A stretch of 9,890 bases of DNA from JAAYCI01 sp031548875 (GCA_031548875.1 JAVBQQ010000067.1:1-9890); one strand, 5' to 3'; counted from the stretch's first letter, positions 1 through 6,597 are shown. Numbers and translations: made by a program. The notes: generated from the letters alone by a model not told the origin.

Positions 1-231
1 CTGTACGCCCGTGAGATGCTGGCCGAGGGCCGGGGGATGTTGGCAGGCTTCCGCGATGCGGACGCCCTGGCCGGGCGCATCTGCGAGGTGTTGGACGACC
101 CGGCGAAAAAACGGCGGATGGAACAGAACACGAAGCGCCTGGGCGAGACGATGACCTGGCCGCGCGTTGCCGCGCGGTACGAGGCGTCTTTTGCCGGGGC
201 CCTGCAAAACAGCGCAAAGGATGTGTCTTGA
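1..231 (+). CDS. Glycosyltransferase (GT4-like), C-terminal end only
   Basis: The frame is open from the first base and ends at the TGA at 229-231, so only about 76 C-terminal residues are present. The visible part resembles the last helices of a GT-B fold, family 4 (group 1) glycosyltransferase. It has a helix ending in VLDDPAKKRRMEQN, typical of the region that sets how many residues remain after the donor-binding site, then a TWPRVAARYEASF segment like the closing 'W..va..y...y' helix of these enzymes. The UDP/GDP-sugar binding motif lies outside the window, so donor and acceptor cannot be read. The stop codon overlaps the ATG of the next gene (TGATG), which points to translational coupling and a shared pathway. 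The family call is moderate in confidence because the catalytic part is missing. Confidence 0.65.
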   Translation: MYAREMLAEGRGMLAGFRDADALAGRICEVLDDPAKKRRMEQNTKRLGETMTWPRVAARYEASFAGALQNSAKDVS

Positions 232-1274
232 TGAAAACGATGAAACGCCTGCGCCTGAACGACGCGCACCTGCACCGCATGGTGGACGACACCGGCATCT
301 ACCAGCATGCCCTGTTCGACCTGCCCGATGCGAAGGAGGGCTACTGCACCGACGACAACGCCCGGCTGATGATGATGGCCGCCATGCGGTACGAGGCTAC
401 GGGCGAGGAAAAGTGGCTGGACATGGCCTACCGGGCGATGGGATTCCTCAATTACGCCGAGAAGGACGGATGGTTCCGCAACTTCATGGGGTTCGACCGG
501 CGCTTTTTGGAGGAGAAGGGCTCGCAGGACTGCTTTGGCCGCTGCGTATGGTGCCTTGGGTACATCACCGGGCGCCCTGCGCTTCCTGAGGGGCTGCGCG
601 CCGCCGCCGACACGCTGCTAAGGCGCACCAGCCTGAATGCAAGCAACCTTGCATTCCTGCGCTCGTCCGCCTATGCGGCGCTGGGTTTTGGCCTGTGGGA
701 CGACACCGGGCACATGGAGCAGATGGCCGAGCACCTGACCCGCATTGCCACCGGGTACCACGGCAACGCGAAGCCCAAGTGGTTCTGGTTCGAGAATGAG
801 ATGACCTACTGTAATGCCACGCTGCCCCACGCGCTGCTGCTGGGCTACGCGGTGTTCGGCGACGCGAACCTCAAGCGCATCGGGCTGGACAGCCTGGGCT
901 TCCTGCTGGAGGAGACGACGCGGGACGGGTTCTTCTGGCCGGTGGGCTGCCACGGGTGGAGCCGCCGGGGCGACGAGCCGGCCCTGTACGATCAGCAGCC
1001 GGTGGAGGCGTGCGGAACACTGCTGGCCTGTTTGAAGGCGCACGAAATAAGCGATGACAACTTCTTTTTGGACAAGGCGACCCTGTGCTATGAGTGGTTT
1101 TTGGGCCACAACAGCGCCGGGCAGTTGATGATCGACCCCGAGTCGGGCGGATGCTACGACGGGTTGACCGAGGACGGCCCCAACCGCAACCAGGGCGCCG
1201 AAAGCCTGCTGAGCTGGTATGTGGCCTCGCTGGCGCTGGAGGCATATGGCGCCGGGCATGACGGGGCGAAGTGA
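231..1274 (+). CDS. (alpha/alpha)6 toroid-like carbohydrate protein linked to glycosyltransferases
   Basis: This 347-aa cytoplasmic protein has no signal peptide or membrane helix. The ATG at 231 overlaps the upstream stop and has AAAGGA at 216-221, nine bases before it; a TTG at 228 is a less likely start. Conserved-looking blocks are VDDTGIYQH (residues 18-26), GYCTDDNAR (38-46) and a C-terminal GPNRNQGAES (316-325). Many Trp and Tyr residues and repeated helical segments fit a six-hairpin glycosidase-like fold. From memory of the family, such proteins occur next to, or fused to the C-terminus of, group 1 glycosyltransferases, often in mannoside gene sets. The Asp pair at 41-42 and Glu324 could be active-site residues, but that is inference. 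No EC activity is assigned. The coupling to the glycosyltransferase and the manA neighbour suggest a role with a mannose-containing glycan. Confidence 0.6.
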   Translation: MKTMKRLRLNDAHLHRMVDDTGIYQHALFDLPDAKEGYCTDDNARLMMMAAMRYEATGEEKWLDMAYRAMGFLNYAEKDGWFRNFMGFDRRFLEEKGSQDCFGRCVWCLGYITGRPALPEGLRAAADTLLRRTSLNASNLAFLRSSAYAALGFGLWDDTGHMEQMAEHLTRIATGYHGNAKPKWFWFENEMTYCNATLPHALLLGYAVFGDANLKRIGLDSLGFLLEETTRDGFFWPVGCHGWSRRGDEPALYDQQPVEACGTLLACLKAHEISDDNFFLDKATLCYEWFLGHNSAGQLMIDPESGGCYDGLTEDGPNRNQGAESLLSWYVASLALEAYGAGHDGAK

Positions 1275-1283
1275 GGGGATGGC

Positions 1284-2288
1284 ATGGCGATACTGAAGCT
1301 GGCGCCCTGGCTGCGAGAGCAGCTGTGGGGCGGGAACATGCTGCGTGCGCTGTACGGCGCGGGCGCGGGCGAAGAGCCTGCCGGACGGTTGCCCATTGGC
1401 GAGGCGTGGACGCTGTCCTGCCATCCGGAGGGGCCGTGTACCGTTGAAAACGGCCCCTTTGCGGGTGAGACGCTGGCAGGCTATATGAGCCACGCGGGTG
1501 TGGAGGTGCTGGGAGCCAACTGTGCGTTTGACGAGGAGTTCCCGCTGCTGATAAAGCTGATCGACGCGCGGGAGGCGCTTTCGGTGCAGGTGCACCCGGG
1601 CGACGATTACGCCCTGCAGCACGAGGGTGAGCAGGGCAAGTGCGAAGCGTGGGTGGTGGTGCACAGTGAGCCGGGTGCGCATCTGTACATCGGCTTTGAA
1701 CGCGCGGTGACGCCCGCCGAGGTGTGCGCGGCCATCGAGGCCGGCACCTTGACCGGGCTTTTGCGCCGGGTGCCGGCCGAGGCGGGCCGGGCGTTCCTCA
1801 TCGAGCCGGGTACCGTGCACGCCATCGGGGCCGGGGTGCTGCTGGCCGAGGTGGAGCAGAACAGCAACCTGACCTACAGGCTGTACGACTACGGACGCCG
1901 GGCCAAAGGGCCGGACGGCGAGCCCCGCCCGCTACACATCGAAAAAGCGTTGGAGGTGGCGAATCTGACGCCCGCCCGCCTGAAGACGCCGCACAGGGGG
2001 CGGATCACCGCCGGGGAACATTTTGTAGTGGACAGGCTGGAGGTGCAGCGGCGGGCGGTGTTCCACACCGGGGAGGACAGCTTTGCCGCCCTCTTGGTGC
2101 TGGAGGGAAACGGCCTTGTGCGCACCGGAGACGAGGAGCTGCCCTTTGGCATGGGGGACTGCTTTTTTGTGGAGGCGGGAACGGGCGCCTGGGCGCTGCA
2201 GGGAGAGTGCGCGGCCCTGTACGCCGCTATCCCCCCGGGGCACCGGCGGCTGTGGGAATTGCGCCGCGCGGCAGGTGTGAAGCGCTGA
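1284..2288 (+). CDS. manA: Mannose-6-phosphate isomerase, class I
   Basis: Predicted cytoplasmic zinc enzyme of 334 aa that interconverts mannose 6-phosphate and fructose 6-phosphate. The length fits the short Bacillus-type class I enzymes. The zinc ligands are visible: Gln102 and His104 in SVQVHPGDDY, Glu121 in GKCEAW, and His179 in PGTVHAIG. The catalytic Arg is in YDYGR (Arg205). The cupin core is followed by a smaller C-terminal beta domain. The ATG at 1284 has GAGGGG at 1273-1278, five bases upstream. The gene begins nine bases after the preceding stop, so it very likely belongs to the same transcript as the glycosyltransferase and the toroid-like gene. This links the cluster to mannose: either feeding mannose-6-P toward GDP-mannose or routing released mannose-6-P into glycolysis. 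No clear terminator is seen after it. Confidence 0.93.
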   Translation: MAILKLAPWLREQLWGGNMLRALYGAGAGEEPAGRLPIGEAWTLSCHPEGPCTVENGPFAGETLAGYMSHAGVEVLGANCAFDEEFPLLIKLIDAREALSVQVHPGDDYALQHEGEQGKCEAWVVVHSEPGAHLYIGFERAVTPAEVCAAIEAGTLTGLLRRVPAEAGRAFLIEPGTVHAIGAGVLLAEVEQNSNLTYRLYDYGRRAKGPDGEPRPLHIEKALEVANLTPARLKTPHRGRITAGEHFVVDRLEVQRRAVFHTGEDSFAALLVLEGNGLVRTGDEELPFGMGDCFFVEAGTGAWALQGECAALYAAIPPGHRRLWELRRAAGVKR

Positions 2289-2412
2289 AAGCGACAAGAG
2301 GATACAAAGTATGCGGTTGTTCGTTCGGGACTGCCATCTTTTTGGGATATTCGACCCGAAATGCTCCCGCCCACTGGTGCTGTTTTGCGCAGATGTGACA
2401 AGGACTCTATTG

Positions 2413-2418
2413 TATAAT
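2413..2418 (+). promoter_or_regulatory. Probable -10 element of the Asp23 operon
   Basis: A perfect TATAAT lies in an AT-rich patch 45 bases before the start of the first Asp23 gene, in the 174-base gap after manA. No good -35 lies at 16-18 bases. The nearest candidate, GTGACA at 2395-2400, leaves a spacer of only 12 bases. Either an activator is needed or the -35 is degenerate. No SigB-type (GTTT...GGGTAT) signal is seen. The rest of the gap shows nothing further. Confidence 0.5.
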
Positions 2419-2462
2419 TTTAGCCAGTAGAGCAAGCAGGCAAAAACGAGAGGAGAATGGCC

Positions 2463-2900
2463 ATGAATGAGATGGGCAGGGGGGCGCCGGCCTGGCCGGA
2501 CCCCCCCAAAAAAGTGGCAAAAGAAGCGCTGCCGCAGGACGCGCCGCCTGCGGTGAAGATAGACGCTCGGGCGATGCAGCGCATTGCCGGCGAGGCTGTG
2601 GCGCACGTGGACGGCGTGCTGGGCGTGAAGGCCGGCATGGGTGATCTTTTGAAGGGTGAAGACGACAAGACGGCCGGCGTGGAGGTGCACGTGAGCGACA
2701 AGGGCGAGGCGGACGTGCAGGTGCGCATCATTACCGAGTTTGGCCGCAGCATCCCCGAGGTGGCGGACGAGGTGATGGGGCGCATCCAGGGCCGGCTGTG
2801 GAGCCTGGCCGGTGTTGTGACCCACCGGGTGAGTGTGGAGGTGGCCGACACGATGACCCCGGCCGAGTATGACAAGCAGTACGGCATGCATGCGCATTGA
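2463..2900 (+). CDS. Asp23/Gls24 family envelope stress protein, paralogue A
   Basis: A 145-aa cytoplasmic protein, first in a seven-gene operon. AGGAG at 2451-2455 sits seven bases before the ATG at 2463; the in-frame ATG at 2457 is only one base from it, so 2463 is chosen. After a Pro-rich, positively charged leader (residues 1-30) comes the Asp23 domain: AMQRIAGEAVAHVDGVLGVK, then an acidic turn, a beta strand block VQVRIITEFGRSIPEVADEV, and a final strand VSVEVADTM. Asp23/Gls24 proteins are abundant small proteins in Gram-positive bacteria. In Staphylococcus aureus Asp23 is tethered to the membrane by AmaP and is tied to cell-envelope stress. Here the C-terminus reads MTPAEYDKQYG, unlike canonical Asp23 but like paralogue C of this operon. 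The family call is secure; the precise role is not. Confidence 0.88.
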   Translation: MNEMGRGAPAWPDPPKKVAKEALPQDAPPAVKIDARAMQRIAGEAVAHVDGVLGVKAGMGDLLKGEDDKTAGVEVHVSDKGEADVQVRIITEFGRSIPEVADEVMGRIQGRLWSLAGVVTHRVSVEVADTMTPAEYDKQYGMHAH

Positions 2901-3023
2901 GCCTGCGCTGCCAAGCCATGCGGAGTGGCGATTGATCTGGTTTGACAATGCGTGTTGCTACTTGAGCACTTGTGCGATTGGTTGTCCGTGAAGACCGCAA
3001 CGAAACCGGAAGATGGTGATGGT

Positions 3024-3581
3024 ATGAGAGTGCTGGGCAGGGTGCTGCTCTTCTTGTTGGTACTGGCGCTGCTTGTGGGGCTGGTGATGGTGGTGTCGGC
3101 GCTGGTGCCGGTGCCCTGGTTGTCGGACTTTACACGGCAGGCTGTGCGTATGTTGCCCTGGCTGAGCATCGTGTTTGCGGCGGTGCTCTTGCTGTTTGCG
3201 CTGGTATGCGTGCTGGCGCTGGTGCTGCTGGCCAGCGTGCCCACCCGCCGCCGGTTGTATGTGCTGCGCCGCAACGAGGGGCGCATCGAGATCGAGCGGC
3301 ACTCCATCGAACGGGCCATTGGCGGCATGCTGGAGGAGATTGGCGGGGTACGGCGGTATCGCGTGCAGTTGAGGGGACAGCCCAGCCCGCGCAAGCTGCG
3401 GGTGCGTCTGCAGGTGCAGCCGCGTGACACGATGGTGGACCTGGGCCCACTGGGGCAGGAGATCCAGACCCGGCTGACGAGCGGCCTGGCCGAGAGCTTG
3501 GCCGTGGAACCAAAGCACGTGCGGGTGAAGATACAGCCGGTGGGCGAGGACAAGCACGCCAAGGTGCCGCGCGTGGTGTAG
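3024..3581 (+). CDS. amaP: AmaP-like membrane anchor for Asp23 proteins
   Basis: A 185-aa integral membrane protein. Two hydrophobic helices (about residues 7-28 and 46-70) form a hairpin joined by a short loop with PVPW, followed by TRRR at 74-77 (positive-inside) and a soluble C-terminal domain of about 110 residues. That domain begins RNEGRIEIERHSIERAIGGM and alternates strands and helices in a way that recalls the Asp23 fold itself. This matches the alkaline shock response membrane anchor family, which recruits Asp23 to the membrane in S. aureus. The ATG at 3024 is preceded by GGTGAT at 3015-3020, complementary to the 16S 3' end. The open frame extends upstream to 2952, but that segment is hydrophilic and lacks a ribosome site. 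The gap of 123 bases after paralogue A is the longest inside the operon and holds no other gene. Confidence 0.8.
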   Translation: MRVLGRVLLFLLVLALLVGLVMVVSALVPVPWLSDFTRQAVRMLPWLSIVFAAVLLLFALVCVLALVLLASVPTRRRLYVLRRNEGRIEIERHSIERAIGGMLEEIGGVRRYRVQLRGQPSPRKLRVRLQVQPRDTMVDLGPLGQEIQTRLTSGLAESLAVEPKHVRVKIQPVGEDKHAKVPRVV

Positions 3582-3707
3582 GCGTGGGTGCTTAGAACGG
3601 ACTGTGTCTCGCGCATCTTAAAAGTGGAACGAAGAAGCGGGATCCGGGTGGGAGATGCCACCGGCATGCGCCTGGAGACGGCCTTCGGCGGAAAGGAAGG
3701 TTTCCCC

Positions 3708-3932
3708 ATGAGTTTTTTGGCAAGGTTTTTCCCTGACTGGATGGGGCCCTATGCGGGGCGCATCGTGCTCACCGTGCTGGGCTTTGTCGTGGCCATCCTC
3801 TTTTTGACCATCGGGTTCTGGCCCACCATACTGATCTTGGCGCTGTGCGTGGGCGGGTTCCTCTTGGGCAAGTGGGAGGACGGCGCATTTTCCCTCGCTC
3901 GTTTGCCCCAGCGGGGCAGATGGAAACAATAG
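3708..3932 (+). CDS. DUF2273 small integral membrane protein
   Basis: A 74-aa protein made almost entirely of two membrane helices (about residues 18-36 and 38-54), with TIGFWPTI at the turn and GGFLLGKWEDG closing the second helix. The Gly-Phe-Trp-Pro turn and the GK(W)EDG ending are typical of the DUF2273 family, found beside amaP and asp23 genes in Firmicutes. A Gly13-Pro-Tyr motif precedes the first helix. AAGGAAGG at 3693-3700 is seven bases before the ATG at 3708, which decides the start over an in-frame GTG at 3588 that would add 40 hydrophilic residues. The protein probably assembles with the AmaP-like protein in the cytoplasmic membrane; that is inferred from context. Its biochemical function is unknown. 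Confidence 0.82.
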   Translation: MSFLARFFPDWMGPYAGRIVLTVLGFVVAILFLTIGFWPTILILALCVGGFLLGKWEDGAFSLARLPQRGRWKQ

Positions 3933-3980
3933 TAAAGCAACACTGTCCCCAAAACAACAACCGGAAAGGATGTTTTTAAA

Positions 3981-4454
3981 ATGGACGAGAAAAACACAAC
4001 CACACGCATGAAGAAGGAACTGAGCTATGATGAGCGGGTGATCAAGAAGATCGCCGGCATTGCCACCGACGACGTGCCCGGCGTGCTGACCGTGAGCGGC
4101 GGGCTGATTGGCAACATCACCGACCGGCTGCGCACCGACGACAAGACCAAGGGCATAGATGCCGATGTGGGCAAGCGCCAGGTGGCGCTGGACCTGAACG
4201 TGGTGTGCGAGTACGGCCGCAACGTGCCGTCACTGTTCGACGAGGTGGTGGGCAAGGTGGGCAAGGCGGTATTGGACATGACGGGGCTGGAGCTCATCGA
4301 GCTGAATATGCATGTGGACGACGTGCTGAACAAGGCCGATTTTGAAGAGCTGCGCCGCAAGATCAACGACGAGAACGCGTCGCAGGGCAGCCAGGGCGAA
4401 GAGTATGTGCCTTCCATGCGTCACCAGCAGGGGCAGTCGGCCCGGGTGCAGTAG
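3981..4454 (+). CDS. Asp23/Gls24 family envelope stress protein, paralogue B (canonical)
   Basis: A 157-aa cytoplasmic protein and the most standard Asp23 of the three in this operon. It has ELSYDERVIKKIAGIATDDV (residues 14-33), a conserved GVLTVSGG turn, a basic/acidic segment RLRTDDKTKG, the strand block VALDLNVVCEYGRNVPSLFD, and the hallmark ELNMHVDDVLNKADFEELRR near residues 110-130. The tail after that is polar and Gln-rich, and probably disordered. AAAGGA at 3965-3970 lies ten bases before the ATG. In S. aureus the equivalent protein is among the most abundant cytosolic proteins and coats the membrane through AmaP. It follows the DUF2273 gene after 48 bases, as expected for one transcript. 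Confidence in the family is high. Confidence 0.92.
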   Translation: MDEKNTTTRMKKELSYDERVIKKIAGIATDDVPGVLTVSGGLIGNITDRLRTDDKTKGIDADVGKRQVALDLNVVCEYGRNVPSLFDEVVGKVGKAVLDMTGLELIELNMHVDDVLNKADFEELRRKINDENASQGSQGEEYVPSMRHQQGQSARVQ

Positions 4455-4493
4455 GCAGGTCGCCTGGTGACGAACCGAAGGCGGTGAACACAT

Positions 4494-4694
4494 GTGAAGA
4501 CAAACGAGAGCCTGGCGCTTTTGTATGTGCAGAGCAGAGATCTTTCACGGGCGAAGCCCGGTGACCTGCTGGTGCTGTACAAGGACGCGCTGGATGAGAT
4601 CAATGCGAAAGAAAACGAACTGTATGAGCGCAAGCGGGACCCGGACGGGCGGCCGTTGTATCCGCCCCCGGCGCAGCCCCTGGGCGCCAACTGA
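4494..4694 (+). CDS. Small protein of unknown function within the Asp23 operon
   Basis: A 66-aa soluble, charged protein that I do not recognise. It starts with GTG at 4494, preceded by AAGGCGGTGA at 4478-4487, one base away from the ideal ribosome site, with six bases of spacing. A central helix (about residues 18-50) includes SRAKPGDLLVLYKDALDEIN and the charged AKENELYERKRDPDGR. It ends in a Pro-rich tail PPPAQPLGAN. There is no signal peptide, membrane helix or Cys pair. It is flanked by two Asp23 paralogues on the same strand (39-base gaps each side), so it is likely cotranscribed and may be a partner or adaptor of Asp23 subunits; this is inference. The good ribosome site and codon use like its neighbours support a real gene. 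Confidence 0.72.
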   Translation: MKTNESLALLYVQSRDLSRAKPGDLLVLYKDALDEINAKENELYERKRDPDGRPLYPPPAQPLGAN

Positions 4695-4733
4695 AGGCGA
4701 CGCATTTGCGCTGTATTCCACAAGGAAAGGACG

Positions 4734-5198
4734 ATGAAAATGCAATATGATGATTTATCGGGCGAGCCCATCCTGCAGACGGACGCCCGCACGAAAGAGT
4801 ACTTTATCCCGGAGGACTATGTGTTCGCCGTGTTCAACGGGGAGAAGATCCACCCCAAGGAGATCAAGGAGATTGTGGGCGAGGCGTTGAGCGAGGTGGA
4901 CGGTGTGCTTGCGCTGAAGAGCGGCCTTACCGACATCTTCAAGAAGGACGACGACCTGACGCGGGGCATCTCGGTAGGCATCAACCAGGACGACGCCACC
5001 GTGAAAGTGGGCGCGAAGTTGATTGCCGACTCGGCTTTTTCCAGTCCCGAGATCATCAGCGAAGCGACCGAACTGGTGGCCGAGGCGCTGCGCCACGAAG
5101 CGGGGTTGGAGATGAAGGAGATCGACATCGATGTAGCTGAGAGCATGAGCTGGGATGCTTTTGTGGATAAATACGGCGTCGACCGGGCGCTGCACTGA
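4734..5198 (+). CDS. Asp23/Gls24 family envelope stress protein, paralogue C
   Basis: A 154-aa cytoplasmic protein. After a 35-residue polar leader, the Asp23-like domain starts at IHPKEIKEIVGEALSEVDGV and continues with LALKSGLTDIFKKDDD, then the strand block VKVGAKLIADSAF, a helix SEATELVAEALRHEAG and a final strand IDIDVAESM. Its ending MSWDAFVDKYG closely resembles that of paralogue A (MTPAEYDKQYG) and differs from paralogue B. The typical Glu-Tyr-Gly of the middle strand is replaced by Ala-Asp-Ser, so it is a divergent member. AAGGA at 4722-4726 lies seven bases before the ATG at 4734; an in-frame ATG at 4740 is also possible. It probably shares the membrane anchor with the other two paralogues, by inference from the operon. 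Confidence 0.82.
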   Translation: MKMQYDDLSGEPILQTDARTKEYFIPEDYVFAVFNGEKIHPKEIKEIVGEALSEVDGVLALKSGLTDIFKKDDDLTRGISVGINQDDATVKVGAKLIADSAFSSPEIISEATELVAEALRHEAGLEMKEIDIDVAESMSWDAFVDKYGVDRALH

Positions 5199-5234
5199 AC
5201 GTTCGGCACCAAACTATGGGAAAGGAGAACGTCT

Positions 5235-5462
5235 ATGAGAATGCCAATGACCAGGTACGTTTTGATGAAGAAGAGCACCGTGGCGGTGTTGGCCATCCTG
5301 GCGGCTGCGGGCTTTGCAGCGGTGGCAGTGTTCGTCTTCTTGAAGAAGCGGGGCATAGATCCTGTGCAGGAGGCGGAAGAACTGCTGGACGAAGGCGTAG
5401 AGATGGCCAAAGACAAGGCCGCGGACAAGGCAAAAGAAGTAGCTGACAAGCTGCAAAAGTGA
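5235..5462 (+). CDS. YtxH-like single-pass membrane protein with amphipathic helix
   Basis: A 75-aa protein, last in the envelope operon. A short basic N-terminus (residues 1-13, several Lys and Arg) leads into one membrane helix (about 14-36, rich in Ala and Val). KKRG follows, then an acidic/Lys-rich amphipathic helix with EAEELLDEG and repeated Ala-Lys-Asp/Glu units such as KDKAADKAKEVADK. The design is like YtxH-type general stress proteins, which have one N-terminal membrane helix and a charged helical tail, but the match rests on architecture rather than a diagnostic motif. AAAGGAG at 5221-5227, seven bases before the ATG at 5235, decides the start. A terminator follows 13 bases after the stop. 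It likely localises at the membrane with the AmaP-like and DUF2273 proteins. Confidence 0.7.
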   Translation: MRMPMTRYVLMKKSTVAVLAILAAAGFAAVAVFVFLKKRGIDPVQEAEELLDEGVEMAKDKAADKAKEVADKLQK

Positions 5463-5471
5463 TCGTAAGAG

Positions 5472-5504
5472 AAAAGGGAACCGCCCTAGGGCGGTTCCCT
5501 TTTT
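5472..5504. terminator. Rho-independent terminator, probably bidirectional
   Basis: GGGAACCGCCC (5476-5486) pairs perfectly with GGGCGGTTCCC (5489-5499), followed by TTTTT (5500-5504). The left side carries AAAA (5472-5475), which reads as a short T-run on the minus strand. The hairpin lies between the plus-strand envelope operon, ending at 5462, and the convergent dehydrogenase gene, ending at 5549. It can therefore stop transcription from both sides, with the plus direction stronger. Confidence 0.92.
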
Positions 5505-5548
5505 ATAATGGAAAGTGTGGGATTTGCGCGCCTATCCCCCGGCGTGAA

Positions 5549-6502
5549 TCACTCGTCGTCCATCTGTCGCGTGGCGCGCAGCTGGGTGAGCAGGCGGCGG
5601 GAGAAGGACGCGCGCGTGTGTGCGGCCTGCTGCTGCGTATAGGCGAAAAACCCCGCCCCCGCTTTGACGCCCAGCCTGCCTTCGGCCACACGGTTGCGCA
5701 GGGCGGCACCGGCGCGGGTGGAGGCGTCGAGATCGGGCAGGAAGTTATCCTCGGCGGCGCACCAGATGTCCAGCCCACCCAGATCCGCGCTCTCCAGCAG
5801 GCCGGTGGTGGCGGCGCGGAAGCCGGGGCCGTATTTGAGGGCGGCGTCGATGTCTTCGGCTGAGGCGGCGCCGACCTCGCTTAGATGGAACGCCTCGCGC
5901 GCCATGGCGTGCAGCAGGCGGTTTGCAATGAGGCCGGGGATATCTTGCAGCACGCGGATAGGCTTTTTGCCCGCACTTTGGTACAGCTGCCACACGCGCT
6001 CGAAATCGTCCTGTGCCATGTTGCCGAACTGGGAGAGCTCGGCCAGCGGGATGAGATGGGCGGGGTTGTACCAGTGGCAGATCATCGTTTTGGCCCGGCG
6101 TGCGGGCGGCAGATGGGCGGTCATGTCGGCCAGACGCAGGCTGGAGGTGTTGCTGGCGAGGATGGTGTGTGCGGGACACGCGGCGTCCAGCTGGGCAAGA
6201 AGCGCCTGCTTGAGCGGAAGCTCTTCCGGAATGGCCTCAATGACGTAGTCCGCGTCCTGCACGGCAGGGGGCAATGTATCATAGAGGGTGACGCGCGAAA
6301 GGGTTTCGGCCACGGCAGATTCGGGGATGAAGCCGTCGGCGGCGAGGAAGCGCAGTTCCCCCTCGATGCGGGAGAGGGCGCTCTCGCCCACGGCGGGGGC
6401 GGCCTCGTACAGGTTGACGGGGTGGCCGTGCAGCGCAAAGACGAGCGCGATGGCGTGGCCCATGGTACCCGCGCCGACGACGGTGATGTTCCGGATGGGC
6501 AT
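5549..6502 (-). CDS. 3-hydroxyacyl-CoA dehydrogenase family protein
   Basis: A 317-aa cytoplasmic NAD-linked dehydrogenase. The N-terminal Rossmann domain has GAGTMG at residues 10-15 and an acidic Glu33 at the end of the second strand, which favours NAD over NADP. The family's catalytic set is visible: Ser in SNTSSL (117-122), His143 in CHWYNPAHLIP, Glu155 and Asn194 in GLIANRLLHA, with spacings like those of known enzymes. The HWYNPAHLIPLAE block differs from the HFFNPxxxMxLVE of butyrate-pathway Hbd, and no thiolase, crotonase or acyl-CoA dehydrogenase gene is adjacent. The substrate could be a different hydroxy acid or acyl-CoA. The second Met (6502) is chosen because AAAGGA at 6519-6514 is eleven bases before it but abuts the first ATG (6514). 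It runs in the same direction as the fusion gene, 95 bases downstream of it. Confidence 0.85.
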   Translation of the reverse strand: MPIRNITVVGAGTMGHAIALVFALHGHPVNLYEAAPAVGESALSRIEGELRFLAADGFIPESAVAETLSRVTLYDTLPPAVQDADYVIEAIPEELPLKQALLAQLDAACPAHTILASNTSSLRLADMTAHLPPARRAKTMICHWYNPAHLIPLAELSQFGNMAQDDFERVWQLYQSAGKKPIRVLQDIPGLIANRLLHAMAREAFHLSEVGAASAEDIDAALKYGPGFRAATTGLLESADLGGLDIWCAAEDNFLPDLDASTRAGAALRNRVAEGRLGVKAGAGFFAYTQQQAAHTRASFSRRLLTQLRATRQMDDE

Positions 6503-6597
6503 GGAAAAGATCATCCTTTCGAGAGAAAAGGTCTGGGGTGGGAGGCCTGCATCGTATAAAGCGATTGCCTACTGCACCGCCGCTTTCAGGCCGGGCG

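Noticed and set aside
618..1820. Long antisense open frame of about 400 codons under the toroid-like and manA genes
   Set aside because: It is a by-product of high third-position GC on the coding strand. It spans two well-supported genes and its translation shows no domain.
2324..2360. Inverted repeat TTCGGG...CCCGAA after manA
   Set aside because: Only six base pairs with a 25-base loop and no T-run, so it is too weak to call a terminator.
2942..2947. Perfect TTGACA in the gap before the AmaP-like gene
   Set aside because: No -10-like hexamer is found 15-19 bases downstream, so an internal promoter is not supported.
2420..3709. Antisense open frame of about 430 codons under the first envelope genes
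   Set aside because: The translation is Ser/Thr/Arg-rich without any recognisable fold and lies opposite Asp23 and AmaP-like genes.
6503..6597. Possible promoter between the fusion gene and the dehydrogenase gene
   Set aside because: The best -10-like hexamer (TACGAT, minus strand 6556-6551) matches at only 4/6 and has no -35 partner. Readthrough from upstream is equally likely.
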